64,000 nucleotides of DNA from CAVXDY01 sp963760715 (lineage in GTDB: Bacteria > Actinomycetota > Thermoleophilia > Miltoncostaeales > Miltoncostaeaceae): positions 62,001-126,000 of the forward strand of contig CAVXDY010000008.1 of the NCBI GenBank assembly GCA_963760715.1, in the 5' to 3' direction. This document shows, in pieces, positions 1 to 8,518 of the stretch. A model generated the notes under the pieces. That model worked only from the letters and a program-made list of their open reading frames with translations, was not told where the DNA came from and ran no database searches. A program made the position numbers and the translations under genes. Each line of letters starts with the position of its first letter. Position 1 is the first letter of the stretch.

Positions 1-2
1 CG

Positions 3-824
3 ACGACCGGGGTCGTGAAGACGACGTCGACCGGCCCCAACCCGCGCGACATCCGGGCGGGCTTCAACCGCATCTGGGTGCTCAGCTCCACCAAGACGAA
101 GGCGTCGATCGTGACGCTGAACACCGCGGGCGCCAAGGTCGGCAAGACCATCTCGATCAACCTCGGCACGACGACCGACCTCGGCCCCGGGGCCCAGAAC
201 GGCGCGAACACGCTCGGGGTGGGGTCGGGCTTCGTCTGGGTGGCGGGCGTCCGCACGTGGCAGAAGCTGGGGAGCATCGACCCCGACACGGCGAAGGTCG
301 TCGTGAAGACGTGGCCGATCCCGCAGGCCTTCTCCGCCGCCGACAGCGCGCTGTGGCTGGTCACGCCCAACCAGGCGTCCATCCAGAAGCGCAAGCCGTC
401 GAACCTCTCGATCCTCGACACGCTTCCGGTGGGCGCGGCCACCGGGGGGAGCGCCGGGTCCCTCTGGCTCACCTTCGGGTCCAGCTTCTTCTGGCTGTCC
501 CAGTCGACGCCCAACGACCTCGGCCAGATCAACAAGGTCTCGCCCACGGCCGGCCTCGTCGCGGGCGCCGTCAGCAAGGGCCTGGGGATCACGCTCACCT
601 GCACCGCGGCCGGCGGGGATGCGGTCTGGGCCACCCAGCGGCCGGACTCGCTGGGCGGCACGCCGGCCCTGCTGTTCCGGCTGAGCCAGGCCGACCTCTC
701 CACGGTCGCCGGCGGGACGCTCCCGGCCGGGGCCAACCCCGGGGCGGTGCAGTGCGTGACCGTCGGGGGCGGGCTCGTGTGGGTCACCGACGGGGTCGGG
801 TCCCTCTACACGATCCAGCCCTGA
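3..824 (+). CDS. Propeller-like repeat protein, 5' end outside window
   Basis: The reading frame is open to the left edge of the window, so the true start lies upstream; an internal GTG at position 15 should not be taken as the start. The visible 270 or so residues alternate short hydrophobic strands with a recurring pattern of Gly/Ser followed by L/V-W-V/L (FVWVAG, ALWLVT, SLWLTF, AVWATQ, LVWVTD). This is typical of blades in YVTN- or virginiamycin-lyase-like beta-propellers. It is probably the C-terminal part of a secreted or surface-exposed propeller. No catalytic residue can be assigned, and the function is unknown. The next gene is convergent and ends 26 bases away. Confidence 0.6.
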   Translation, partial: TTGVVKTTSTGPNPRDIRAGFNRIWVLSSTKTKASIVTLNTAGAKVGKTISINLGTTTDLGPGAQNGANTLGVGSGFVWVAGVRTWQKLGSIDPDTAKVVVKTWPIPQAFSAADSALWLVTPNQASIQKRKPSNLSILDTLPVGAATGGSAGSLWLTFGSSFFWLSQSTPNDLGQINKVSPTAGLVAGAVSKGLGITLTCTAAGGDAVWATQRPDSLGGTPALLFRLSQADLSTVAGGTLPAGANPGAVQCVTVGGGLVWVTDGVGSLYTIQP

Positions 825-849
825 CGACGGGGTGGGCGGCGGGCGCGGC

Positions 850-1719
850 TCATCCCGCGCGGCACGTCCGCGACGCGAGATCCCGCAGCATCTCCACCAG
901 CGCCTCGCCCGCCTCGTCGAGGCTGGCGGCCGAGACCTTGTCGAGCGTGTCCGTGGGGCGGTGCCAGTAGGGATAGGTGAAGTCGATGAGGTCGATGGCG
1001 GGGACCCCGGCCTCCTGGAACGGCGTGTGGTCGTCCTCAACGCTCCCGCTCACCCGCCCCGGAAACGCCCGGATCGTGCCCGCCCGCTCGGCGCCCGCGC
1101 GCAGGAGCTGCCACAGCGCCGGGTCGGAGCTCGCCTCGCGCGGGATCGACAGGTGCTTGTCGCCCACGAAATCCACCAGGACCATGGCCGAGAGCTCGCG
1201 TGCGTGCGCCTTGGCGTACGCGCGGCTCCCGCGCACGCCGTCGCGCAGGAAGTCCTCGGACCCGCGGGGGCTCTCCTCGCCGTCGAAGAACACGAAGCGG
1301 ATCTCGCGGTCGCAGGCGCGGCGCCCGGCGCGCAGGACCTGGGAGAGCTCGAGCACCGTGGCCGTGCCCGACGCCCCGTCGTTGGCGCCCACGAAGCCCG
1401 GGATGTCCTTGGTGTCGTAGTGCGCCCCCACCAGGATCGCCTTGCCGCGGCCCGGCAGGCGGCCGACCACGTTGCGCAGGCCGCCGGGCACGCTCTCGAA
1501 ATGCCCGCCCGGGATCTCGCGGCGCAGCCGCTCGGCCAGGAGCCGCGACGCGGCCGACCCCGCCGGCCGCGGCCCCAGCTCCACCTGGGCGCGCAGGTCG
1601 CGGAAGGCGCGCTGGGCGTCGAACCGGTCGCCCGTGCCGGCCGCGCTGCCGGCGCCGCAGCCGGCGGTGAGCGCGATCGCGAGGGCCAGGGCGGCGACCG
1701 GCCCGGCCCGCCGGGTCAC
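850..1719 (-). CDS. M28-family zinc aminopeptidase-like lipoprotein
   Basis: This is a 289-residue predicted secreted metallopeptidase. The N-terminus (VTRRAGPVAALALAIALTAGC) has a lipoprotein signal with lipobox LTAGC, so the protein is probably anchored outside the membrane. The M28 zinc-site motifs appear in order: GAHYDTK, ANDGASGTATVLEL, FFDGEESPRGSEDF and a later DDHTPF. These supply the His/Asp/Glu ligands expected for a di-zinc aminopeptidase or glutaminyl-cyclase-like fold. The GTG start overlaps the stop of the upstream metallophosphoesterase (GTGA), implying translational coupling. The substrate is not predictable; glutaminyl cyclases share this fold, so cyclase activity is the main alternative. 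Confidence 0.85.
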   Translation of the reverse strand: MTRRAGPVAALALAIALTAGCGAGSAAGTGDRFDAQRAFRDLRAQVELGPRPAGSAASRLLAERLRREIPGGHFESVPGGLRNVVGRLPGRGKAILVGAHYDTKDIPGFVGANDGASGTATVLELSQVLRAGRRACDREIRFVFFDGEESPRGSEDFLRDGVRGSRAYAKAHARELSAMVLVDFVGDKHLSIPREASSDPALWQLLRAGAERAGTIRAFPGRVSGSVEDDHTPFQEAGVPAIDLIDFTYPYWHRPTDTLDKVSAASLDEAGEALVEMLRDLASRTCRAG

Positions 1720-2633
1720 GGTTGCGACGGCGCGAGGCGGCAGCGCGTGACGCCGGAGTCCAGCACGCGCCCGGCCGCGCTGACGAAGGCGTAGCGAGCG
1801 ACCCCGGGGCGGAGGCGCAGCCGCAGGGCCCCGTACTGCTGGTCGTTGGAGAACGCCACGCGCCGGTCGGCCGCGACGGGGTAGTGGCCGCGCCCACCCG
1901 CGCCGGACACCAGCTCGGTGATCCCGCGCTGCGGGTACAGGCGCTGCATGTCGTGGTCGTGGCCGTTCAGCACCAGCACGGCGTGCCCGATGAGGGCCTG
2001 CCAGAACGGCTGGACGTCGGGCGCGTCGCCGTGGGTGCCGGCGCTGTAGCGGGGCCGGTGCCAGAAGGCGATGCGGCACGATCCCGGGCCGGCCACGCGC
2101 CCGCGCAGCCAGCGGACCTGCGGCGAGCCGGGGGAGTGGTCCATCTCCGAGTTGAGGCTGATGAGCTGCCAGCCGGCGAGCGAGACGTCGTAGTAGGCGG
2201 GCGGGCGCCCGCCGGTGACGCGCGACCAGTACGGGTCGTAGCCGGTGGTGTGCAGGGGCCAGTCGTGGTTGCCCGGCGTGGGCAGGGTGATGGCGCGCAG
2301 CGGCCCGAAGACCGTCTGATAGTTCGCCGCGAAGTCGGCGGCGGACCCCCGCTCGTACACGTCGCCCAGGTAGAGGAAGCGCGTCGGCCGGGCGCCCTCG
2401 ACGAGCCCGGCGACGGAGAGCGCCCCCTGCGAGTACTCCGCCCCGTCCCCCACCGCCCACACCGTCGCGGCGGCGACCGCGGGCGGGGCCGGGAAGCGCC
2501 CCGGCGCGGTGGGCGCCGGGGGCTGGGACCCGCGCCCCGACGACGCCGCCAGCACCGTCGGCACCGCGACGACCGCGACGAGCAGCGCCACCACCATCCC
2601 GCGTCCGCTCCACCGGCTCGGTCCTCGGCTCAC
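1716..2633 (-). CDS. Secreted calcineurin-like metallophosphoesterase
   Basis: This is a 305-residue protein with an N-terminal hydrophobic segment (MVVALLVAVVAVPTVLAA) that acts as a signal peptide or membrane anchor. It is followed by a calcineurin-like phosphoesterase domain. Metal-ligand motifs are visible: AVGDGAE, YLGDVYERG, TPGNHDWP, FWHRPRYS and NGHDHDMQRL. The sequence around the active site (DPYWSRV, HRPRYSAGTHGD) resembles purple-acid-phosphatase/alkaline-phosphatase-like extracellular members. The substrate is unknown. It lies 45 bases downstream of the iron-permease gene and overlaps the peptidase gene by 4 bases, so the four genes from 5338 down to 850 may be co-transcribed. The GTG start at 2633 could be replaced by the internal Met before the hydrophobic stretch. 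Confidence 0.85.
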   Translation of the reverse strand: MSRGPSRWSGRGMVVALLVAVVAVPTVLAASSGRGSQPPAPTAPGRFPAPPAVAAATVWAVGDGAEYSQGALSVAGLVEGARPTRFLYLGDVYERGSAADFAANYQTVFGPLRAITLPTPGNHDWPLHTTGYDPYWSRVTGGRPPAYYDVSLAGWQLISLNSEMDHSPGSPQVRWLRGRVAGPGSCRIAFWHRPRYSAGTHGDAPDVQPFWQALIGHAVLVLNGHDHDMQRLYPQRGITELVSGAGGRGHYPVAADRRVAFSNDQQYGALRLRLRPGVARYAFVSAAGRVLDSGVTRCRLAPSQP

Positions 2634-2678
2634 CGGGGCGACGATAGCGGCTCCGTCCCGCGGGGCGGGCGACTCCGG

Positions 2679-4166
2679 TCAGACGGAGCCCGCGAACGCG
2701 TCCAGCCGCCGGATCAGCAGGTAGGTGGGTATCGCCGAGATCCCGATCATCACGGCCGCGAAGGGGGCGGCGGCGCCCCAGGCGAGCGCGTCGGTGTACA
2801 CCCAGAACTGGGTGGCGAGCGTCTCGGTGCCGGTGGGGCGCAGCAGCAGGGTGGCGGTGAGCTCGGTGACCGAGGTCAGGAAGACCAGCGCGGCCGCCAC
2901 GGCCAGACCGGGCGCCAGCAGGGGGAGGGTCACGCGGCGCAGGACGGCCCAGGGCCGCGAGCCCAGGGAGCGCGCCGCGTCCTCGAGCTCCGGGGTGAGC
3001 TGCGCCACCGTCGGCTGCAGGGCCACCAGCGCCAGCGGCAGGAAGAGGACGGTGTAGGCCACCACCAGCAGGATCGGGCTCTGGTAAAGGTTCACCGCGT
3101 ACCGGATCGTGAAGTACACGAGGGCCAGGCCCACCACGAGCCCCGGCAGCGCGCGCGGCAGATAGACCGTGCGCTCGAGGACCCCGGAGACCGCGCCCCG
3201 CCGCCGGACGGCCAGGAAGGCCACCGGCAGCGCCAGAGCGGTGGCGAGCCCGGCCGCGGCCAGCCCGTAGAGGACCGTGCTCGTGGTGGCGCCGATGATC
3301 GACGCCGACGGGAGCGTGGTGGAGCTGCCCTGCGCCAGCCAGTATCCGAGCGCGCCCAGCGGCACGCCGAGGGCGAGGACGACGAGGCCGCCGAGCCCCG
3401 CGAGGGCGGCCGCGGCGGCGGGGCGCCCGAGATGCACGCGCGACCGCCGGCGCGCCGTCGCGGCTCCCGCCGTGTGTCGCGCCCGGCCGCGCAGGCTCAT
3501 CTCGCCCCCGAGGACCAGTACGCACAGCACCACCAGGACCAGCGAGAGGAGCGACGCGCTGGCCGCGTCGAAGCCGAGCTGGTACGCGCTGTAGATCTCG
3601 GTGGTGAAGGTGCGGTAGCGCAGCACGGCGAAACCGCCGTACTCGGCCAGCAGGTGCAGCGCGATGACCAGGCCGCCCCCCAGCAGCGCGAGCCGCAGCT
3701 GGGGCAGCGTCACCCGCCCGAAGGTGCGCCACGGCCCTCGCCCGAGGCTGCGCGACGACTCCTCGAGCGCCGGGTCGCCGACGCGCAGCACCGCCGCCGT
3801 CGGCAGGTACACGAGCGGGTAGTGCGAGAGCGTCATCACCAGCACGGCCGCTCCGAAGCCGTGGAGGCCGGGGAAGATGGAGACCCAGGCGGCGCCGTTG
3901 ACGTACTCGGGCACGGCGATCGGGAGCGCCAGGAGCACCGCGAGCGTGCGCCGGAGGGGCAGGTCGGTGCGCTCGACGCACCACGCGGCCGCCAGCCCGA
4001 TGACCACGCAGGCCGCCGTGACCGCGACCGTGAGCTGGACGCTGTTGACCAGCAGCTCGCCCACGCGGGGGCGCCACAGCAGGCGGCGGGCCTCCGACCA
4101 GCCCACGTCCGAGACCTGCTGGAGGATGAAGGCAAGCGGCAGCAGGGCCAGCCCCGCCGCGACCAC
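2679..4166 (-). CDS. FbpB-type ferric iron ABC transporter permease
   Basis: This is a 495-residue, very hydrophobic protein with two homologous permease halves, as in FbpB/SfuB/HitB ferric-iron permeases. Each half carries the cytoplasmic coupling loop (EESSRSLGRGPWRTFGRVTLP and EDAARSLGSRPWAVLRRVTLP) that contacts the ATPase. About twelve transmembrane segments are visible. The substrate-binding lipoprotein gene lies 53 bases upstream. No ATP-binding subunit is encoded next to it in this window, so the ATPase must come from elsewhere. The GTG at 4166 is the first usable start; the frame remains open upstream but shows no better initiation codon. Confidence 0.88.
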   Translation of the reverse strand: MVAAGLALLPLAFILQQVSDVGWSEARRLLWRPRVGELLVNSVQLTVAVTAACVVIGLAAAWCVERTDLPLRRTLAVLLALPIAVPEYVNGAAWVSIFPGLHGFGAAVLVMTLSHYPLVYLPTAAVLRVGDPALEESSRSLGRGPWRTFGRVTLPQLRLALLGGGLVIALHLLAEYGGFAVLRYRTFTTEIYSAYQLGFDAASASLLSLVLVVLCVLVLGGEMSLRGRARHTAGAATARRRSRVHLGRPAAAAALAGLGGLVVLALGVPLGALGYWLAQGSSTTLPSASIIGATTSTVLYGLAAAGLATALALPVAFLAVRRRGAVSGVLERTVYLPRALPGLVVGLALVYFTIRYAVNLYQSPILLVVAYTVLFLPLALVALQPTVAQLTPELEDAARSLGSRPWAVLRRVTLPLLAPGLAVAAALVFLTSVTELTATLLLRPTGTETLATQFWVYTDALAWGAAAPFAAVMIGISAIPTYLLIRRLDAFAGSV

Positions 4167-4219
4167 CGCCCCGAGCAGCGCGGGGCGGGGTGGGCGGAGC
4201 CGGATCTCCCGGGCGTCGA

Positions 4220-5338
4220 TCAGAGGAGCCCCACGTCCTGCAGGAGCCGGAAGGCCTGCCGGCCGTCGCCGAGCTGGGCGACGCTGAGCGCCGGCGGGAT
4301 CAGCGACGCGAACGGGCGCTGGAGGCTCGTGTTGGTCACGCCCGGCCGGAGCGGGTACTCGTAGCTCTCGCTGGTGGCGATGATCTCCTGGCCCGCCGGG
4401 CTGACCAGGTAGGACAGGAACCGCTGGGCGGCCGCCGAGTGGTCGCTGGACTTCAGGACGCCCGCGCCCGACACCACCAGGAGGTGCCCGGGGTCGCCGC
4501 GGGGGAAGTAGTGGAGGGCGACGTGGAACTGGTCCGCCGGGATCTCGTTGCGGAGCCGGTACCAGTAGTAGTGCTCGATCAGGCCCGCGGCGATCTCACC
4601 GCGGTTGACCGCCGCGATGATCGCCTCGTTGTTGTCGTAGGTCTTGCCGTTGTCCTTCAGGCCCCCCAGCCACTGCTTCGCCGCGTCCTCGCCCTTCAGG
4701 GTGGCGACCGAGGTGACGAGCGGCTGGAAGTCGGTCTCGGACGGCGGGAACCCGAAGCGGCCCTTCCACTCCGGCTTCGCCAGGTCGAGCAGCGACGCCG
4801 GCAGGTCGGCGGGCGTGAGCTGGCCGGTGTTGTAGACGAGCACCGGGGCGCGCGCGGACACGCCGACCCAGTTCCCCTTGGGCGAGCTCTCGGCCTTCGG
4901 GATCGCGGACAGCGTCGACGGGGAGACGGGGGCCAGCAGCCCCTGCTCGTCGAGCGCCTCCAGCGCCGGCGAGTTGCCGCCGTAGAAGACGTCCGCCGGC
5001 GAGTTGGAGCCCTCCAGCAGGATCTGGTTGGCGAGCTCGCCCTCGGGGGCCGAGCGCAGGGACACGCCGATGCCCGTGCTGTCGCGGAAGGCGTCCACGA
5101 GGGCGCTCACGGTCTGCGGGTGCTGGCCGCTGTAGACCGTGATCGACTCCCCCGACTCGGAGGACGGCGCGACCTCGACCGGCGACGAGTCCGAGCTGAC
5201 GCCCGAGGCGCCGGCGCCCGCCGTCGTCGAGCCGCCATCGCGCACCGCGGTCCCGTCGTCGGAGCAGCCCGCCACCAGCCCCACGGCCAGGGCCAGCATG
5301 GCGAGCACCGCGGCGGTCCCGAATGCGCGTCGTCCCAT
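4220..5338 (-). CDS. Iron(III)-binding lipoprotein of ABC transporter (FutA/FbpA-like)
   Basis: This is a 372-residue extracellular solute-binding protein. The N-terminal signal ends in the lipobox LVAGC, followed by a Ser/Gly-rich linker to about residue 60. The binding domain begins ITVYSGQHPQTVSALVDAF, characteristic of the FbpA/FutA family. The paired tyrosines of EHYYWYRL (about residue 245) sit where ferric-binding proteins place their iron-ligand tyrosines. The features DVFYGGNS and FPPSETDFQ also match the family. The following permease gene supports iron import. It is the first gene of the leftward group; its promoter should lie between 5339 and the divergent signalling gene at 5486. 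Confidence 0.9.
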   Translation of the reverse strand: MGRRAFGTAAVLAMLALAVGLVAGCSDDGTAVRDGGSTTAGAGASGVSSDSSPVEVAPSSESGESITVYSGQHPQTVSALVDAFRDSTGIGVSLRSAPEGELANQILLEGSNSPADVFYGGNSPALEALDEQGLLAPVSPSTLSAIPKAESSPKGNWVGVSARAPVLVYNTGQLTPADLPASLLDLAKPEWKGRFGFPPSETDFQPLVTSVATLKGEDAAKQWLGGLKDNGKTYDNNEAIIAAVNRGEIAAGLIEHYYWYRLRNEIPADQFHVALHYFPRGDPGHLLVVSGAGVLKSSDHSAAAQRFLSYLVSPAGQEIIATSESYEYPLRPGVTNTSLQRPFASLIPPALSVAQLGDGRQAFRLLQDVGLL

Positions 5339-5485
5339 CTCGGCTCCTCCATCGCTCGGGCGGGGAACCGCGAGAGACTACGGCCCCGGTTCGCCGAATG
5401 ACAAGGATGGCCACACCTGAAGTCTTCGGAGACCCGAACGTCATGATCCCTCATCCGGTCCTGGCGGCGGCGTCTCGAAGGTCTA

Positions 5486-8400
5486 ATGTGCGCGGAGCCA
5501 TGTGACGATGCTCACGAAATGAGAGATCCCGCGGACAGGCGAGGATCACACCGGCAGGCTCCGCGTCTCCGCCCCGAGGCGCTCCCCCTCGAGATGGCGG
5601 CCGAGATGCTCGCCGGCTCCCCGGGGGTGTCCGAGACCCTCGATCGAGTGGTCCTCGCGGGCCGTCGCGCGCTGGGCGCGGACCGGGCGACCTGCTATCT
5701 GCTCGGCCAGCGGGGCCACATCGGAATGGTGCACACGACCGAGACGGACCCGGCCCGGCGGGCGCTCATCGAGGGGACGGTCGGGCGCGACACGCCGGTC
5801 GCCCGGATGATCCGGTCCCGGCCCTCGCCGATCCTGGCCGTGGCCGACGCCGGCCGTTCGCGCCTCATCTCGCGCGACCTCGCCGAGCGGCTGGGGGCGG
5901 GCGCGCTGATGGCCGTCCGCCTCGCCCAGACCGACATGGACGCCGAGACCGAGGTCGAGGTGGGCTGGCTGTTCTTCTGCTGGCGCTCGCCGCGGCGGTT
6001 CGCCGCCGCCGACCGCCGGCTCGCGCTCGCGTTCGCCGTCCACGCCACGCACGCCCTCTCGAATGCCCGCGCCCGCGAGAAGGTGCGGCGCGCGTCCGGG
6101 GTCGGGGCGCGGGCTCAGCGCATCGGCAGGATGGGCGGCTGGGAGTGGGACGTGGAGGGCGGGCGCGTCGAGTACTCGCCGGAGGGCTTCGCGATCCTGG
6201 GCCTGGAGCCGGGCGAGCCGATCCCCCGCGCGCTGTTCGTGGAGCTGGTGCACCCCGACGACCGCAGCGCCGGGTCGGCCGTGCTCACCGAGCTCATGGC
6301 CGGGCGACGCGACGAGTACGAGATCCAGCACCGGATCGTGAGGCCGGACGGAGCCATCCGGCACGTCATCAGCCGCGGCGAGGTCATCGACCGCGACGAC
6401 GAGGGGCATCCGACGCGCGTCGGCGGGATGCTCCAGGACGTCACCGAGAGCGTCGATACGGCCGAGCGCCTCGCCCGCAGCGAGGCGCACCTGTCGGAGG
6501 CGCAGCGCATCGCCTCCATCGGAAGCTGGGCCTGGGAGATCGACACCGGTCAGATCGAGTGGTCGGTCGAGTTCTCCCGTGTCCTCGGCCTGCCGGAGGA
6601 CGCCGTCCAGGGCCTCGATGTGTTCTTCGCATCGGTCCACCCGGCCGATGGCGAGCGGATCCAGCTCTCCGTCGCCGCCTGCGTCGAGGCGTCCGCCCCC
6701 ATCGACGTCGTCTGCCGCGTCATCCGCCCCGACGGAACGATCCGGGTCATCCACAGCCACGGCGACCCGGTGGCCAAGGATGGGACGGGGCGGGCCACGC
6801 GGTACATGGGGGCGGTGCAGGACGTCACCGAGCAGGTGGCCCGGGAGGATCGCCTGCGCGCGAGCGAGGAGCGCAACCGGCGCCTGGCCGCGGAGCAGGC
6901 GGCGCTCCGGCGCGTGGCCACCGCCGTCGCCACGGGCGCCACGCCCGAGGCGATCTTCGGGCAGGTGGCCGCGGAGGTGGGGGCGCTTCTGGACGTGCGG
7001 GCGGGGGTGGTCTGGCGTTTCGAGGGCGATCGCTCGGTCGCCGTCGGCTCCTGGGGCCATCGCCGGTCCCAGGTGGGCGTGGCCTTCTCACTGGCCGGCG
7101 ACGGCGCCGTGCCGCTGGCCCGGCGCACGGGGCGAGCGGCCACCGTCAACTACCCGTCGCTCGCCGAGGGCGACCCCACCGCCGCGCGGGTGCGCCCTCA
7201 GGGGTACCGCTCCGGCGTGGCCGCTCCGATCGCGATCAACGGCAAGCCCTGGGGAGCGGTGCTGGCGGCGACGTCCGAGGTGCGCGTGTTCTCGGAGGAC
7301 GAGAAGCACGGCCTCGAGCGTTTCGCCGACCTCGTGGGCCTGGCGATCGCGAACGCCGACGCCCGCAGCCGGCTCGTGGCCCGTGCCGCCAGCGACCCGC
7401 TGACGGGCCTCGCGAACCACCGGACCGTGCACGAGACGATCCGGCGCGAGGTGGCGCGGGCCCACCGGCACAAGCGATCCCTCGCCGTCGCGCTGTTCGA
7501 CCTCGACCACTTCAAGGAGGTCAACGACATCCACGGCCACCAGGTCGGCGACCTCGTGCTCGAGGCGATCGCGAGCACCCTGCAGGGGATCGCCCGGCCG
7601 GGCGACCTGGTGGGGCGCCTCGGGGGCGAGGAGTTCGTGTGGCTCATGCCCGAGACCGACGCGCTGGGCGCGTACGACGCCGCCGAGCGGTTCCGCGCGC
7701 TGGTGGGATCGAGCGAGCCGGCGCCGGGCGTCTCGCTCACGATCTCGGCCGGGATCTGCGACCTGGAGCAGGCCAGCACGGCGTCGGATCTCATGGTCCT
7801 CGCGGACGGCGCCCTCTACTGGGCGAAGGCCCACGGGCGCAACATCACGTTCCTCTACACGCCCGAGGTGGTGGAGGCGCTGTCGGCGGAGGACCGCGCC
7901 GAGCGCCTCGAGCGCACCCGCATCCTCACCGGCCTGCGGGCCCTTGCGCGCGCGGTGGACGCGAAGGACCCCTCCACCCAGCGCCACTCCGAGCGCGTGG
8001 CCACGCTCGCCGGGGACATCGCCGCCGCGCACGGCTGGACGAGCAAGAGCATCGCCGACCTCCGCGACGCCGCCCTGGTGCACGACGTCGGCAAGATCGG
8101 CATCCCCGATGCGATCCTGTTGAAGCCCGGCGCGCTGACGGCGGAGGAGTACGAGACCATCAAGGGTCATGCCGACCTGGGCGCGGAGATCGCCGCCGAG
8201 ATCCTCAGCCCGGAGCAGGTGGCGTGGATCCGCGGGCACCACGAGCGCATGGACGGCCAGGGCTACCCCGACGGCCTGACGGCCGGGGCCATCCCCGACG
8301 GAGCGAGGATCCTCGCGCTCGCCGACGCCCTCGAGGTCATGAGCGGCGTGCGGGCCTACCAGCGCACCGTGTCGTGGAAGGACGCGCTGAAGGAGTGCCG

Positions 8401-8497
8401 CGACGAGGCGGGCAAGCAGTTCGACCCGGCGCTCGTCAACCTGCTCCTCGAGATCGCGCCCCCCGGCGCGGTCAGCGCCGAGGCGATCGTCCTCTGA
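5486..8497 (+). CDS. GAF-PAS-PAS-GAF-GGDEF-HD-GYP cyclic-di-GMP enzyme
   Basis: This is a 1003-residue cytoplasmic sensor-enzyme. Domains in order are an N-terminal GAF (about 45-195), two PAS domains each closed by a PAC motif (about 212-325, GGMLQDVTES; about 335-450, MGAVQDVTEQ), a second GAF (about 470-630), GGDEF (about 632-795) and HD-GYP (about 815-1000). The cyclase signature is RLGGEEF, preceded by an RPGD inhibitory I-site. The phosphodiesterase motifs HDVGKIGIP and HHERMDGQGYPDGL are intact. Synthesis and breakdown of cyclic-di-GMP may therefore both be possible. Membrane segments are absent. An alternative ATG at 5519 would shorten the protein by 11 residues. Confidence 0.92.
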   Translation: MCAEPCDDAHEMRDPADRRGSHRQAPRLRPEALPLEMAAEMLAGSPGVSETLDRVVLAGRRALGADRATCYLLGQRGHIGMVHTTETDPARRALIEGTVGRDTPVARMIRSRPSPILAVADAGRSRLISRDLAERLGAGALMAVRLAQTDMDAETEVEVGWLFFCWRSPRRFAAADRRLALAFAVHATHALSNARAREKVRRASGVGARAQRIGRMGGWEWDVEGGRVEYSPEGFAILGLEPGEPIPRALFVELVHPDDRSAGSAVLTELMAGRRDEYEIQHRIVRPDGAIRHVISRGEVIDRDDEGHPTRVGGMLQDVTESVDTAERLARSEAHLSEAQRIASIGSWAWEIDTGQIEWSVEFSRVLGLPEDAVQGLDVFFASVHPADGERIQLSVAACVEASAPIDVVCRVIRPDGTIRVIHSHGDPVAKDGTGRATRYMGAVQDVTEQVAREDRLRASEERNRRLAAEQAALRRVATAVATGATPEAIFGQVAAEVGALLDVRAGVVWRFEGDRSVAVGSWGHRRSQVGVAFSLAGDGAVPLARRTGRAATVNYPSLAEGDPTAARVRPQGYRSGVAAPIAINGKPWGAVLAATSEVRVFSEDEKHGLERFADLVGLAIANADARSRLVARAASDPLTGLANHRTVHETIRREVARAHRHKRSLAVALFDLDHFKEVNDIHGHQVGDLVLEAIASTLQGIARPGDLVGRLGGEEFVWLMPETDALGAYDAAERFRALVGSSEPAPGVSLTISAGICDLEQASTASDLMVLADGALYWAKAHGRNITFLYTPEVVEALSAEDRAERLERTRILTGLRALARAVDAKDPSTQRHSERVATLAGDIAAAHGWTSKSIADLRDAALVHDVGKIGIPDAILLKPGALTAEEYETIKGHADLGAEIAAEILSPEQVAWIRGHHERMDGQGYPDGLTAGAIPDGARILALADALEVMSGVRAYQRTVSWKDALKECRDEAGKQFDPALVNLLLEIAPPGAVSAEAIVL

Positions 8498-8518
8498 CCG
8501 CGCGGGGCCCTCCGGCCC

